A stretch of 64,000 nt of DNA from Alphaproteobacteria bacterium (GCA_030424975.1 JAUHVY010000001.1:741093-805092), one strand, 5' to 3'. Counted from the stretch's first letter, positions 1-8,076 are shown. Notes: generated by a model from the letters alone, not told the origin. Made by a program: numbers and translations.

Positions 1-635
1 CCATCGAAATCACGTGCATTGACAGCCTCGCCATAACGTTCTTCTAATCCTGCGGTATCCGCACGTGCTTCACCTGTTGCCTGTACAATTGCATCTTTTT
101 CCGCAAATTCAATCATCTCATCTGTGTAAGGAACACCAACAGTACGAAGTGCCTTTAGATGTGATTTAAGATCGTGAAGCTTTGCCCCTCTCTCCAATAA
201 GAAAGAATATGACGGCATAATTGATTCAGGAACCAGGTCACGAGGCTCTACCAAGTGCGCAATATGCCATTCATCAGAATATTTGCCACCGACACGTGCT
301 AAATCCGGACCTGTACGCTTTGATCCCCATTGGAAAGGATGGTCGTACATGCTTTCCGCCGCCAGAGAGTAGTGGCCGTAACGTACAACTTCATCACGCA
401 AAGGGCGAATTTGTTGCGAGTGACAGTTATAACAACCTTCACGAACATATATATTTTGCCCTGCAAGCTCGAGCGGCGTATACGGTCTAACACCATCCAC
501 CGGTTCGATCACGGTTTCCATTCTGAATAATGGGATAATCTCAACAATACCGCCGACGAGTACGGTAACAATAACGCACACCAGCAACAGCAAAGAGTTA
601 CGTTCTAGTTTCTCATGTTTGTTCATCAAGCTCAT
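1..635 (-). CDS. ccoO: cbb3-type cytochrome c oxidase subunit II (CcoO), partial
   Basis: Membrane-anchored monoheme cytochrome c subunit of the high-affinity cbb3 terminal oxidase; it passes electrons towards CcoN. The ORF track misses it because the gene runs off the left edge. Reading down from an ATG at 635 gives about 211 residues: a short cytoplasmic N-terminus, one membrane helix (about 13-37) and the heme motif CYNCH (C68, C71, H72), with 'QQIRPLRDE' just after it. The start overlaps the ccoN stop codon as TAATG, so translation is probably coupled. ccoQ and ccoP would be expected further left. The C-terminus is cut by the window edge, not by mutation. Family call is firm. Confidence 0.96.
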   Translation of the reverse strand, partial: MSLMNKHEKLERNSLLLLVCVIVTVLVGGIVEIIPLFRMETVIEPVDGVRPYTPLELAGQNIYVREGCYNCHSQQIRPLRDEVVRYGHYSLAAESMYDHPFQWGSKRTGPDLARVGGKYSDEWHIAHLVEPRDLVPESIMPSYSFLLERGAKLHDLKSHLKALRTVGVPYTDEMIEFAEKDAIVQATGEARADTAGLEERYGEAVNARDFD

Positions 636-2119
636 TATGCTACGGCTCCTTGCATGTCATTATTATTAACGTCTGAAGACGCATTCTTGCTTTGTTTTTG
701 TACTTCCAATGGTTCACTTTCGCGTATGTCACCTTTGATAGTACGATAGAAGTTATAAACCATCACCAATGCACCGGCTAAGTACAGAAGCCCGCCAAGA
801 ACACGAATGGCATAGAATGGTTTCATGGCCATCACACTTTCAACGAATGAGTATTTTAAGAAGCCCATTTCGTTGTAATCGCGCCACATCATACCTTGCA
901 TGATACCTGATACCCACATTGCTGCGATGTAACATACGATACCAAGTGTTGCGATCCAAAGGTGAACACTCACAAGTCTGATGGAGTAAAGGCGATCCCT
1001 GCCCCAGAGGTGTGGCACCAGATAATAGAGCGCACCGAAACTGATGAAACCAACCCAACCAAGTGCACCCGAGTGTACGTGACCGATTGTCCAGTCTGTA
1101 TAATGCGATAGCGCATTCACATAGCGAATAGACATAAGTGGGCCTTCAAAAGTACTCATACCGTAGAACGCCAAAGATACGATCATAAACTGAAGTACCG
1201 GATCTTCACGTAGCTTGTTCCATGCGCCTGACAGTGTCATAACACCGTTAATCATACCACCCCAGCTTGGCATCCATAGCATGATCGAAAATGTCATACC
1301 CAATGTCTGCGCCCAGTCAGGTAGCGCTGTATAATGAAGGTGGTGAGGCCCTGCCCAAATATAAATAAAGATCAGTGACCAAAAGTGTACGATAGACAAT
1401 CGGTATGAATATACCGGGCGCCCTGCCTGCTTAGGCACAAAGTAGTACATCATTCCTAAGAATCCGGCCGTCAGGAAGAAACCAACCGCGTTATGGCCGT
1501 ACCACCACTGGATCATGGCACTTTGAACACCGGCAAAAGCAGAATAACTTTTTGCTCCGACAGCATCGACAGGCAAAGCTAAACCGTTACCCAGGTGAAG
1601 AACAGCAACCGTAATAATAAAGGCAAGGTAGAACCAGTTTGCTACATATAGGTGCGGTTCCTTACGCTTGATCACCGTCATTAAGAAAACCAGCAGATAG
1701 GCCACCCAAACAATTGTAAGCCAAATATCAGCATACCACTCTGGTTCAGCATATTCTTTACCTTGTGTAACACCCAGAACATAACCAAGTGCCGCCATTA
1801 CAATGAAAATTTGGTATCCCCAAAAAGTAAATTTCGCGAGGCCATCACTCCAAAGCCTTACACCACAAGTTCTTTGCACAACAAAATAACTTGTTGCGAA
1901 TAAGGCATTACCACCGAATGCAAAAATAACCGCTGATGTATGTACAGGGCGCAAGCGGCCGAAGCTTAAATAAGGCTCAATATTGAGGTCCGGAAAAACC
2001 ATTTGCAAGGCGATAAAAATACCGGCTGAAAAACCGACAATTCCCCAGAAAATAGTCGCCAGCGTAAAGAGCTTTACGACATCATAATTATATTCAACTT
2101 TAGAGGATGCTGTTGTCAT
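635..2119 (-). CDS. ccoN: cbb3-type cytochrome c oxidase subunit I (CcoN)
   Basis: Catalytic heme-copper subunit of the cbb3 oxidase, reducing O2 at the inner membrane with high affinity. The 494-aa length is normal and about 12 hydrophobic helices are visible. Metal ligands are recognisable: H60 in 'RPVHTSA' (low-spin heme), H209 in 'WWYGHN' and H259/H260 in 'GPHHLHY' (CuB site), and H347/H349 in 'GHVHSG' (heme pair). It sits 13 nt after the TauE/SafE-like gene and overlaps ccoO by one base. The operon is probably induced at low oxygen through the FNR-type box upstream of the first gene. Nothing looks degraded. Confidence 0.97.
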   Translation of the reverse strand: MTTASSKVEYNYDVVKLFTLATIFWGIVGFSAGIFIALQMVFPDLNIEPYLSFGRLRPVHTSAVIFAFGGNALFATSYFVVQRTCGVRLWSDGLAKFTFWGYQIFIVMAALGYVLGVTQGKEYAEPEWYADIWLTIVWVAYLLVFLMTVIKRKEPHLYVANWFYLAFIITVAVLHLGNGLALPVDAVGAKSYSAFAGVQSAMIQWWYGHNAVGFFLTAGFLGMMYYFVPKQAGRPVYSYRLSIVHFWSLIFIYIWAGPHHLHYTALPDWAQTLGMTFSIMLWMPSWGGMINGVMTLSGAWNKLREDPVLQFMIVSLAFYGMSTFEGPLMSIRYVNALSHYTDWTIGHVHSGALGWVGFISFGALYYLVPHLWGRDRLYSIRLVSVHLWIATLGIVCYIAAMWVSGIMQGMMWRDYNEMGFLKYSFVESVMAMKPFYAIRVLGGLLYLAGALVMVYNFYRTIKGDIRESEPLEVQKQSKNASSDVNNNDMQGAVA

Positions 2120-2132
2120 TCATCATTTCCTT

Positions 2133-2837
2133 TTAAAAAAACATTGTGCCTGCAAGTGCAAACAACCAAATACCACTTACTACCATTCCACCGCGCGATA
2201 CATACATACTTGCCCTTGGAAAGCGAGTCCGAAATGCGTGCCCGCCGATTGATACCATAAATAATGCCGGCATCGTACCAATAGCAAATGCAGCCATTGC
2301 AATGGCTGACTGGAATACTGTCGGAGCTGTAGCAGAAGCCATAAGCGCCGAAACCACAAGACCGCATGGAATAAAACCAAGGAGAATCCCCATAAAATAA
2401 CGTCCTACAAATCCACGAATCTTTGATGCGCGTCCAACATGATTCCCTATATACTTATATGGCACTCCTACCTTAATTTTAAGTACCCATGGAAAAATTT
2501 CTAACAACTTTGGGAAGGCAGACACGATAAAAATAAAACCTGCGAACATTAGAATAAAGGCAGAGATAAAATCTTTCGTTTCAGAATATACAAAAGCCAA
2601 ATTAATGATGGCACTCACCAAAATTGCAAGAAATACATAAGTAGTCATGCGTCCTAAATGGTAAGCGATAAGAAGATTCGAAAAAAACGTATTTACCTTT
2701 TGTCGATCAACCTGACCAATAACAAAAGGGCTGCACATAATGGTACAGTGAAAAAAACCACCGTAAAGCCCTGCTAAAAGAAGGCTAATCGGAAGACCGT
2801 ACGACGATGTGAAGTCTTGTATACACTGACCAAGCAT
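2133..2837 (-). CDS. TauE/SafE-like (COG2836-type) membrane protein, probable cbb3 oxidase maturation factor
   Basis: A 234-aa polytopic protein with about six helices, of the small sulfite-exporter/TauE-like group related to the DsbD core. Two short cysteine motifs in helices are visible: C31/C35 in 'HCTIMCSP' and C158 in 'GFIPCGL'. Family members are often encoded beside cbb3 oxidases or copper ATPases and are thought to help copper or heme delivery; the substrate here is inferred. It is the first gene of the ccoNO operon, reading from an ATG about 26 nt downstream of the predicted FNR-dependent start site. A generic sulfite exporter is less likely given the neighbours. Confidence 0.8.
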   Translation of the reverse strand: MLGQCIQDFTSSYGLPISLLLAGLYGGFFHCTIMCSPFVIGQVDRQKVNTFFSNLLIAYHLGRMTTYVFLAILVSAIINLAFVYSETKDFISAFILMFAGFIFIVSAFPKLLEIFPWVLKIKVGVPYKYIGNHVGRASKIRGFVGRYFMGILLGFIPCGLVVSALMASATAPTVFQSAIAMAAFAIGTMPALFMVSIGGHAFRTRFPRASMYVSRGGMVVSGIWLFALAGTMFF

Positions 2838-2867
2838 TTGAATTTTACCCTAATTTACTTGAAAGAT

Positions 2868-2908
2868 ATTATATAGAAAGGGTTATAGCGATCTTTGACT
2901 AAAATCAA
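2868..2908 (-). promoter_or_regulatory. FNR/FixK-type box and -10 element for the cbb3 operon
   Basis: The box TTGAC-N4-ATCAA (2895-2908; consensus TTGAT-N4-ATCAA) is one base off consensus. On the minus strand a perfect TATAAT lies at 2873-2868. Box centre to -10 centre is 31 bp, the spacing of a class II FNR/CRP-family promoter. The predicted start is about 26 nt before the first gene. The motifs are seen directly; FNR or FixK as the factor is inferred from the motif and the cbb3 genes. Confidence 0.78.
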
Positions 2909-2970
2909 TTATCGTGCAATATATTTTAAAATTGTAAAAAACTTGAAAATTTAGTGGGTGAAATTATCAA

Positions 2971-3011
2971 TTGACCAAGATCAATTACAAATTTAGGTAT
3001 TAACCTATATT
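2971..3011 (+). promoter_or_regulatory. Second FNR/FixK-type box and -10 element, for the micro-ORF
   Basis: The box TTGAC-N4-ATCAA lies at 2971-2984 and is followed on the plus strand by a -10-like TATATT at 3006-3011. Box-to--10 centre spacing is again 31 bp. The predicted start is near 3018, about 29 nt before the 49-aa ORF. The two boxes are 76 bp apart, so each probably serves its own divergent transcript. Confidence 0.7.
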
Positions 3012-3046
3012 ACAAAAAAAGTCCTAAAAACTAAAGTGCAACGAAC

Positions 3047-3196
3047 ATGAAAATATTCAAAAAAATTAAAAAACCCGGCCGCAATATGTTCTGGGCATGG
3101 ATAGCATATCAAACAATCAAGGGTTCATTGACGCTGACATTTATCTGGGCACCGCTCATTTGGGGATGGTTTCACTATACCGGCGGCAGTCACTGA
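3047..3196 (+). CDS. 49-aa single-helix membrane micro-protein
   Basis: Too short for the ORF track. The frame ATG (3047) to TGA (3196) encodes 49 residues: a basic N-terminus (KIFKKIKKPGR), then an aromatic hydrophobic segment (about 15-42, with five Trp) and a short polar tail ending GGSH. It looks like a small inner-membrane protein with N-in topology. No strong ribosome site is visible (only 'gtgcaacgaac'). Support comes from its clean frame, position 29 nt after a predicted FNR-type promoter and composition. It resembles small subunits of terminal oxidases in size only; I cannot name a family. It may be co-transcribed with the metal genes 43 nt downstream. Confidence 0.62.
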   Translation: MKIFKKIKKPGRNMFWAWIAYQTIKGSLTLTFIWAPLIWGWFHYTGGSH

Positions 3197-3239
3197 CCTT
3201 AAATGTAACGAAATGACATCTCATTCGAATTAATATATA

Positions 3240-3629
3240 ATGATGAGAATGAAAAATTTTGTATTGATCCTAAGTGCAGTTATGTTCCTTGCTAATATTA
3301 TCACAATATCGGCATGGGCAGGCTCATGCATGAAGGGTACTATGATCTCTTCACAAGTGAGTAATTCGGTTACGAATAGTGAGGCAGCACAGATGCCTTG
3401 CCATGATACCGGCAATGAACAAAACAAAGAAAATAACAAAACGCCTATGAAGCATTGTAAAGGGTTATGCCTTTGTTTTCATACAGCAATAAGTAAAACA
3501 CCTATTATTCCTTACCAAGTTTCGTTCGCAGCACCGCAAAAAGATCATGCGCCACGTAGCTTTATAAATGATGGCGCTACCTATTGGCTAACCTCACCTC
3601 CACAACGCCCTCCTAAAATTATCTCCTGA
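3240..3629 (+). CDS. Exported Cys/His/Met-rich small protein, possible metal binder
   Basis: A 129-aa protein with an N-terminal signal-like helix (residues 5-27, cleavage plausible after AWA). The mature part carries clustered soft-metal ligands: C30, 'MPCHD' (C54, H55), then 'MKHCKGLCLCFH' (H72, C73, C77, C79, H81). The arrangement resembles small periplasmic copper-locus proteins (DUF2946/CopL-like), but I cannot confirm a family. It opens a same-strand cluster with a beta-barrel-like protein, a MerP-like and a MerT-like protein, so a periplasmic metal-binding role is the reasonable inference. Three Met codons near the start leave the exact start open by up to 9 nt. Confidence 0.6.
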   Translation: MMRMKNFVLILSAVMFLANIITISAWAGSCMKGTMISSQVSNSVTNSEAAQMPCHDTGNEQNKENNKTPMKHCKGLCLCFHTAISKTPIIPYQVSFAAPQKDHAPRSFINDGATYWLTSPPQRPPKIIS

Positions 3630-3690
3630 TCCACAATGTGATGCACTTTTTGTGTGTCTTAACGATGTTTCAAACATATCAGGAGATAAA

Positions 3691-4335
3691 ATGTATCGAT
3701 ATGTACTCTATACCCTTTTAGGAATGGGGTTATTCATTCCTTCCGTTCATGCTCGCCCGGTATCATATCCCGGAGGCTGGACACTTATGACTATGAATGA
3801 TGGTGATAAAAACACCTTACACCTTCATTATTCACCAAATGCAAAAATGTCACTCGGATACAAGTTCGAATATTGGCGCGATAAAGAAATGACCTTTAAC
3901 GGTGTGCAAATGAATAATTTGCTCAAGCGTTGGAATAAAAAGGACAGCCAAGCCAATGTTTATCTAAAATCCGGAGTTGGCATAGCCCATAGCAGCGAAG
4001 GGAAGTATGACGGTGATAATTCCGCGGCAGGCTTTACGGGCATTGCTACCGACTGGGAAAACAGGCGTTTTTTTGCATCATACGAAAACAGATATACCGA
4101 AGCCGGCAAGATTGATGATTTTTTTATGCAATCTGCACGCGTTGGTGTCGCGCCCTATGAAGGAGATTACGGCGATGTGCATACTTGGCTCATGCTTCAA
4201 GTAGAACACACACCCGAATCTGATGACCATGTCACCGTCACGCCCCTGGTGCGTGTATTCAAAGATGTCCACCTCCTGGAGGCCGGCATGAATAACCGCG
4301 GTGAAATCTTATTTAACTATGTATTTCGTTATTAA
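3691..4335 (+). CDS. Putative outer-membrane beta-barrel protein of the metal cluster
   Basis: The track ORF opens at 3652, but an AGGAG five bases before the ATG at 3691 and a signal peptide starting there (MYRYVLYTLL..VHA) fix the start, giving 214 aa. The mature protein alternates polar and aromatic residues, has no long hydrophobic helix, and ends in aromatic 'NYVFRY', the usual signature of an outer-membrane barrel. It lies 61 nt after the Cys-rich gene and 17 nt before the MerP-like gene. I do not recognise the family. By position it could be an outer-membrane route or sensor for the metal handled by its neighbours; that is inference. Confidence 0.55.
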   Translation: MYRYVLYTLLGMGLFIPSVHARPVSYPGGWTLMTMNDGDKNTLHLHYSPNAKMSLGYKFEYWRDKEMTFNGVQMNNLLKRWNKKDSQANVYLKSGVGIAHSSEGKYDGDNSAAGFTGIATDWENRRFFASYENRYTEAGKIDDFFMQSARVGVAPYEGDYGDVHTWLMLQVEHTPESDDHVTVTPLVRVFKDVHLLEAGMNNRGEILFNYVFRY

Positions 4336-4352
4336 ATCGAAAGGAAAATACC

Positions 4353-4694
4353 ATGAAAAAATTTATTCTTACACTAATCGCCCTAACATTCATTTCCATA
4401 CCTGTCGCGCATGCCCAAACGGCAACAAATAATGTTGTTTATGTGGATGTAAACGGTCTGGTCTGTGACTTCTGTGCCCGTGCGCTTGAAAAGGTATTCG
4501 GCAAACAGGATGAAGTGGCAGATATTGACGTTAACCTGGATACAAAAGTTATCACGATCAATTACAAGGAAGGACAAAGCCTTGAAGATGAAAAGGTAAA
4601 ATCTCTTATTAATGATGCAGGGTACAATGTAGTTAACATTCGTCATGAAGCGCCCGATGTAGTCCTAAATGATAGTGAGGTAAGTCATGAGTAA
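4353..4694 (+). CDS. MerP-like periplasmic heavy-metal-associated (HMA) protein
   Basis: A 113-aa protein: signal peptide (1-21, VAHA/Q), then one ferredoxin-like HMA domain with the metal motif C38-x2-C41 in 'GLVCDFCA', and an acidic tail. Such proteins bind a soft metal ion (Hg(II), Cu(I)) and hand it to a membrane partner. Ribosome site AAAGGA precedes the ATG. The gene overlaps the MerT-like gene by 8 nt, matching the MerP/MerT partnership. merA and merR are absent, so mercury detoxification is not indicated; copper is an alternative. Confidence 0.8.
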   Translation: MKKFILTLIALTFISIPVAHAQTATNNVVYVDVNGLVCDFCARALEKVFGKQDEVADIDVNLDTKVITINYKEGQSLEDEKVKSLINDAGYNVVNIRHEAPDVVLNDSEVSHE

Positions 4695-5070
4695 TATGTA
4701 CAAACAAACGGTACTGCCAACACTATCGCTTTTTACAAGCTTTGGAACACTCCTTTGCTGTGCGTTACCTGCATTACTGGTGACGCTCGGTATGGGCGCA
4801 AGCCTTGCAGGGTTTGTTGGTGCATTCCCTTGGATCACAGCAATATCCGTATATAAGAAATGGGTATTTCTCGGAGCCGGTATAATGCTTGCGATTTCAG
4901 CGTTCCTTCAATGGAGGGCACGCTATGCACCCTGCCCCGCAGATCCTGTAAAAGCAAAAGCATGCACGCGCTTGCGTAAGGTAAGCTGGGCTATATTGAT
5001 CTTTGCAATTACAGTCTACGCAATTGGCTTTTTCTTTGCCTTTTTAGCGGCCGATCTATTCTATGGATAG
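4687..5070 (+). CDS. MerT-like inner-membrane metal transport protein
   Basis: A 127-aa, three-helix protein. It keeps both cysteine pairs expected of MerT: C24-C25 in helix 1 ('LLCCALP') and a second pair C83/C93 in the loop after helix 2 ('APCPADP..KAC'). MerT accepts the ion from MerP and moves it to the cytoplasm. The start is supported by GAGGT upstream and by the 8-nt overlap with the MerP-like gene. With no reductase or MerR nearby, uptake of a nutrient metal such as copper for the adjacent cbb3 oxidase is a testable alternative to mercury transport. Confidence 0.75.
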   Translation: MSNMYKQTVLPTLSLFTSFGTLLCCALPALLVTLGMGASLAGFVGAFPWITAISVYKKWVFLGAGIMLAISAFLQWRARYAPCPADPVKAKACTRLRKVSWAILIFAITVYAIGFFFAFLAADLFYG

Positions 5071-5083
5071 AGATAAACTTTTG

Positions 5084-5106
5084 GGGGTGACGTCTTGCGT
5101 CATCCC
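5084..5106 (+). terminator. Hairpin after the MerT-like gene
   Basis: A 9-bp stem (GGGGTGACG/CGTCATCCC, one G-U pair) with a 5-nt loop starts 13 nt after the stop codon. The sequence after it is not U-rich, so it may be a weak or Rho-assisted terminator, or an RNA end stabiliser. Confidence 0.4.
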
Positions 5107-5145
5107 TATTGCTCACATATAAGTACATGAAATAATTACATAAGA

Positions 5146-6141
5146 ATGATCAGTATGCATAATAAAATTCTAATCACAGGTGCAGCAGGCTTTATTGGTT
5201 TTCATTGCGCACTAAGGTTACTACAAGCTGGCCATGATGTTGTCGGCGTTGACAACATGAATGATTATTATGATGTTCAACTGAAAGAAGATCGCCTTAC
5301 TGAGCTTTCAAATTTCACAAACTTCACCTTTATAAAAACTGATATTTCAGACAAACCAGCAATGGAAGATGTCTGGAATAATTACGGTCCGTTTAAACGT
5401 GTCATTCATCTGGCTGCACAAGCAGGCGTGCGCTATTCCCTCCAAAATCCATTCGCATATGTACAAAGCAATGTCTTAGGGCATTTGGTAATCCTTGAAC
5501 TGTGTCGTCATACAGAAGGTTTTGAGCACCTTGTTTATGCAAGCAGCTCATCAGTATATGGCGGAAACACAAAGCTTCCCTATTCTGTCACAGATCGTAC
5601 AGACCACCCAGTGTCGCTCTATGCCGCAACAAAGCGCAGTGATGAATTAATGAGCCATGCTTATTCTCACCTTTACCATTTTCCGCAAACGGGTCTGCGT
5701 TTTTTTACGGTTTACGGACCTTGGGGACGCCCGGATATGTCACCGTTTATTTTTGCGAACGCCATTACAAAGGGTCAGAAAGTGCCCGTATTTAATAATG
5801 GTAAGATGAAGCGAGATTTCACTTATATTGATGATATTGTTACTGGCGTTCTGGCTGTACTTGATCATCCGCCTGAACAAGATAATGAAAACGTTGCACA
5901 TCGTGTTTTAAACATCGGTAATACAAAAAGCGAAAATCTGATGGATTTCATTGCTACACTTGAAAATGCACTCGGCACAAAGGCTGATATTGATTTCAAG
6001 CCTATGCAAGCAGGCGATGTTAAGGAAACATTTGCAGATGTCACGGAAACCACTGCAATTTGTGGGTATAAGCCGACAACTACAATTCAGGACGGTGTCC
6101 CAAAATTCATCGACTGGTTTCAATCATATTACAAAGTTTAG
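5146..6141 (+). CDS. NAD-dependent sugar epimerase, probable UDP-glucuronate 4-epimerase
   Basis: Extended short-chain dehydrogenase of 331 aa. Visible are the NAD-binding glycine motif GAAGFIG (12-18), the 'NDYYDVQLK' segment typical of the CapI/LspL group, Ser-rich 'SSSSVYGG', and the catalytic Y159-x3-K163. The group converts UDP-glucuronate to UDP-galacturonate for capsule, LPS or glycan synthesis. It stands alone between the metal cluster and tRNA-Arg, so the glycan it serves is unknown. An ATG at 5155 is an equally possible start. Another UDP-sugar epimerase activity cannot be excluded. Confidence 0.85.
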   Translation: MISMHNKILITGAAGFIGFHCALRLLQAGHDVVGVDNMNDYYDVQLKEDRLTELSNFTNFTFIKTDISDKPAMEDVWNNYGPFKRVIHLAAQAGVRYSLQNPFAYVQSNVLGHLVILELCRHTEGFEHLVYASSSSVYGGNTKLPYSVTDRTDHPVSLYAATKRSDELMSHAYSHLYHFPQTGLRFFTVYGPWGRPDMSPFIFANAITKGQKVPVFNNGKMKRDFTYIDDIVTGVLAVLDHPPEQDNENVAHRVLNIGNTKSENLMDFIATLENALGTKADIDFKPMQAGDVKETFADVTETTAICGYKPTTTIQDGVPKFIDWFQSYYKV

Positions 6142-6149
6142 AAAATAAG

Positions 6150-6226
6150 TGGCGATCCCGGCAGGACTCGAACCTGCAACCTACTGCTTAGAAGGCAGTT
6201 GCTCTATCCGGTTGAGCTACGGGACC
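6150..6226 (-). tRNA. tRNA-Arg (anticodon TCT)
   Basis: A 77-nt minus-strand cloverleaf. The acceptor stem GGTCCCG/CGGGATC (one G-U) has an encoded CCA. The anticodon stem ACTGC/GCAGT encloses the loop CTTCTAA, giving TCT. The T-loop TTCGAGT is standard. It reads AGA/AGG arginine codons. Confidence 0.97.
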
Positions 6227-6277
6227 ACAACGGAATAAGGTCTGCACAAACTGCAGAAAAACCGAATAAAAATCAAG

Positions 6278-6580
6278 CTATTTTCCCTCTTCAACAGGGA
6301 CATATTTGAAATTATCAACATAGTTACGTGGTTTTACACGTCTAACATGCTCTGCTTGTACCATATAATCCCAGCCTTTCTTTTCAGCAAAGGCAATTGC
6401 AGATTCTTTATCATCAAAGCGAAGCTTTACTTGATTTAATGTGTCACCCGAAGAAGTCCAGCCCATTAACGGCTCTACTTCACGCGCGGTCTGCTCTTCA
6501 TATTCCAAAATCCAGTCCTGCGTCTTACCACGGCCTGACTGCATTACATTTTTGCTGGGTTTATAGATTTTGACATTCAT
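6278..6580 (-). CDS. NDUFS4-like complex I accessory protein (ETC complex I subunit region)
   Basis: A 100-aa soluble protein matching the bacterial counterpart of mitochondrial NDUFS4 (18 kDa). Signature stretches are 'MNVKIYKPSKN', 'WILEYE', 'MGWTSSGDT', 'LRFDDKESAIAFAEK' and 'KPRNYVDNF'. The family belongs to Alphaproteobacteria and mitochondria and binds the peripheral arm of NADH:ubiquinone oxidoreductase near the N-module. Length is typical. It stands between tRNA-Arg and the nrsF-like gene, away from any nuo operon, which is usual. This gene is one of the better taxonomic markers in the window. Confidence 0.9.
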   Translation of the reverse strand: MNVKIYKPSKNVMQSGRGKTQDWILEYEEQTAREVEPLMGWTSSGDTLNQVKLRFDDKESAIAFAEKKGWDYMVQAEHVRRVKPRNYVDNFKYVPVEEGK

Positions 6581-6644
6581 TGTATGAGCCGATCAATCTG
6601 TTTTGATATTAATTATTACGTAGATGATTTTAATACAAAAATAT

Positions 6645-7289
6645 CTACCATTTGTAAATATATCGTCCCAAAACAGATATAATAAATCCGACAATAACAT
6701 AAGGCATAATGTGAAACGAGAGGATGTGACCAATATCATCAGAACCGCATGTTATCCTAAGGGCAATGTAGCCTAGACTCCCCACCGCGAGGGCATTCAT
6801 GAATGCCAGCCATATTGGCCGTGTCGTTTTTCCGCTAATTGTTATAAACGCTAGAAATATTGCGGGAATAGCACCAAACACTATCCCTTCGGTAATGCAG
6901 CTATGCCAGCGCATTGTTAATAAATCATGTGGCTCAAACACCATTTTCAGGCTTATCCAAACACAAAAAAGAGCAAACAGTGCAACCGGGACGCTTAGCA
7001 TCCATTTTTGACCGCGCATATCCGGAACACAAAGCCATATTGAACAAAATGTTGAACAAATGAACATTGTCCCCATCAGGAACAATTCAAAAATATTGTA
7101 CTGATTTGTAAAGAATGCTTGCGCGTTATCACGAACACCGAAAATCCAAAGCGTAAAAAACACATAAGCAATTGCAAGTGTAAACCAAGGAATCGCACGC
7201 TTTAATGGGTGAGGCATCTTCTTGATTTTGCACAAGTCATTAGACAAGCCCTCAATCAAATCATCCATATTTTTAGCGGATTCTTTCAT
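6645..7289 (-). CDS. NrsF-like (DUF1109) membrane anti-sigma factor
   Basis: A 214-aa protein with a short soluble N-terminus and about six membrane helices, the DUF1109 layout. In Caulobacter, NrsF holds the ECF factor SigF at the membrane and releases it under chromate or cadmium stress; two conserved extracytoplasmic cysteines are needed for sensing. Cysteines are present here at residues 131 ('WHSCITEG') and 181 ('LRITCGSDD'), the same numbers I recall for Caulobacter. The gene starts 7 nt after the ECF sigma stop codon, the expected pair arrangement. Confidence 0.87.
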   Translation of the reverse strand: MKESAKNMDDLIEGLSNDLCKIKKMPHPLKRAIPWFTLAIAYVFFTLWIFGVRDNAQAFFTNQYNIFELFLMGTMFICSTFCSIWLCVPDMRGQKWMLSVPVALFALFCVWISLKMVFEPHDLLTMRWHSCITEGIVFGAIPAIFLAFITISGKTTRPIWLAFMNALAVGSLGYIALRITCGSDDIGHILSFHIMPYVIVGFIISVLGRYIYKW

Positions 7290-7296
7290 TCCTTTA

Positions 7297-7839
7297 TTAC
7301 CCTAACATATCTTTTAATTTATTTGCTGTTCTATGTGCGCTGACCTTTACGGCAGAAACACTCATGTCAAGTTCCTTTGCTACTTCTTTTGCGCTATAGC
7401 CTTCAACCTTAATCATTCTAAATATTTTTTGTTGTAACTCAGGCAGGCCGCTTATGGCGTTTTCTATATCTTTTAATTCGCCTGCATATACCTGTTCGGT
7501 TACATGTGTGTCAAAAATTTCCGTATCAGCCTTAGATTTACTTTTTAATTCTTTATGCCTGTAATGCTTTCTCAAGAAGTCGGTTTTACGAAATTGTATA
7601 ATCGCCATAAGCCAAGGTGTAAAAGGCCTGTCACCGCTATATGAATATAAAGATTTATGTACGGATATAAGAATTTCTTGTGTTATTTCATCAACCCAAT
7701 CAGGGTTGGCAAGTTGTCCGGCAATACGCGATTTAATAAACGGCACTATTGTCTTAAGCAACTCTGCGTAAGCTCTCTTATCACCGTCCTGCGCGAGAAC
7801 GGCAAGTTCTTTCCATTTTTCACTCTGAGATGCGCTCAT
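7297..7839 (-). CDS. ECF RNA polymerase sigma factor, SigF-like, partner of NrsF
   Basis: A 180-aa sigma-70 family protein. Region 2 ('DEITQEILISVHKSL..PFTPWLMAIIQFRKTD') and region 4 ('YSAKEVAKELDMSVSAVKVSAHR', a helix-turn-helix) are both intact, with no region 1 or 3, as expected for an ECF factor. Immediate linkage to a DUF1109 gene identifies its regulator. Caulobacter SigF acts on a GTAACC-N16-CGAA-type promoter; I looked for that motif upstream of this gene and did not find it, so autoregulation is not supported here. Other targets were not searched for exhaustively. Confidence 0.9.
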   Translation of the reverse strand: MSASQSEKWKELAVLAQDGDKRAYAELLKTIVPFIKSRIAGQLANPDWVDEITQEILISVHKSLYSYSGDRPFTPWLMAIIQFRKTDFLRKHYRHKELKSKSKADTEIFDTHVTEQVYAGELKDIENAISGLPELQQKIFRMIKVEGYSAKEVAKELDMSVSAVKVSAHRTANKLKDMLG

Positions 7840-7935
7840 GTAAGTATTCGCTTTTAAATAACAAGGAATAAAATAGTGCGCATATTAATATATGGCAAGA
7901 AAGCTTTGAATATATAGGGAAAAAAATTTTATAAG

Positions 7936-8012
7936 TGGTCGGAGCGGAGGGATTCGAACCCCCGACCCTCTGTTCCCAAAACAGATGCGCTACCAGGCTG
8001 CGCTACGCTCCG
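7936..8012 (-). tRNA. tRNA-Pro (anticodon TGG)
   Basis: A 77-nt minus-strand cloverleaf. The acceptor stem CGGAGCG/CGCTCCG is perfect, with discriminator A and encoded CCA. The anticodon stem TCTGT/ACAGA encloses TTTGGGA, giving TGG. The T-loop is TTCGAAT. Confidence 0.97.
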
Positions 8013-8076
8013 GCCAAATGGTTATGGGGTTGTACACGATGATTTCGAATACGGCAAGAGTTTATAACAAAAAAGA

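Noticed and set aside
221-530. Three short ORFs at the left edge (89, 65 and 66 aa)
   Set aside because: They are shadows of the partial ccoO gene, which reads through the region on the minus strand with a CYNCH heme motif.
3240-5070. Mercury resistance operon
   Set aside because: MerT- and MerP-like genes are present but no reductase (merA) or regulator (merR) is found in the window, and two unrelated genes accompany them.
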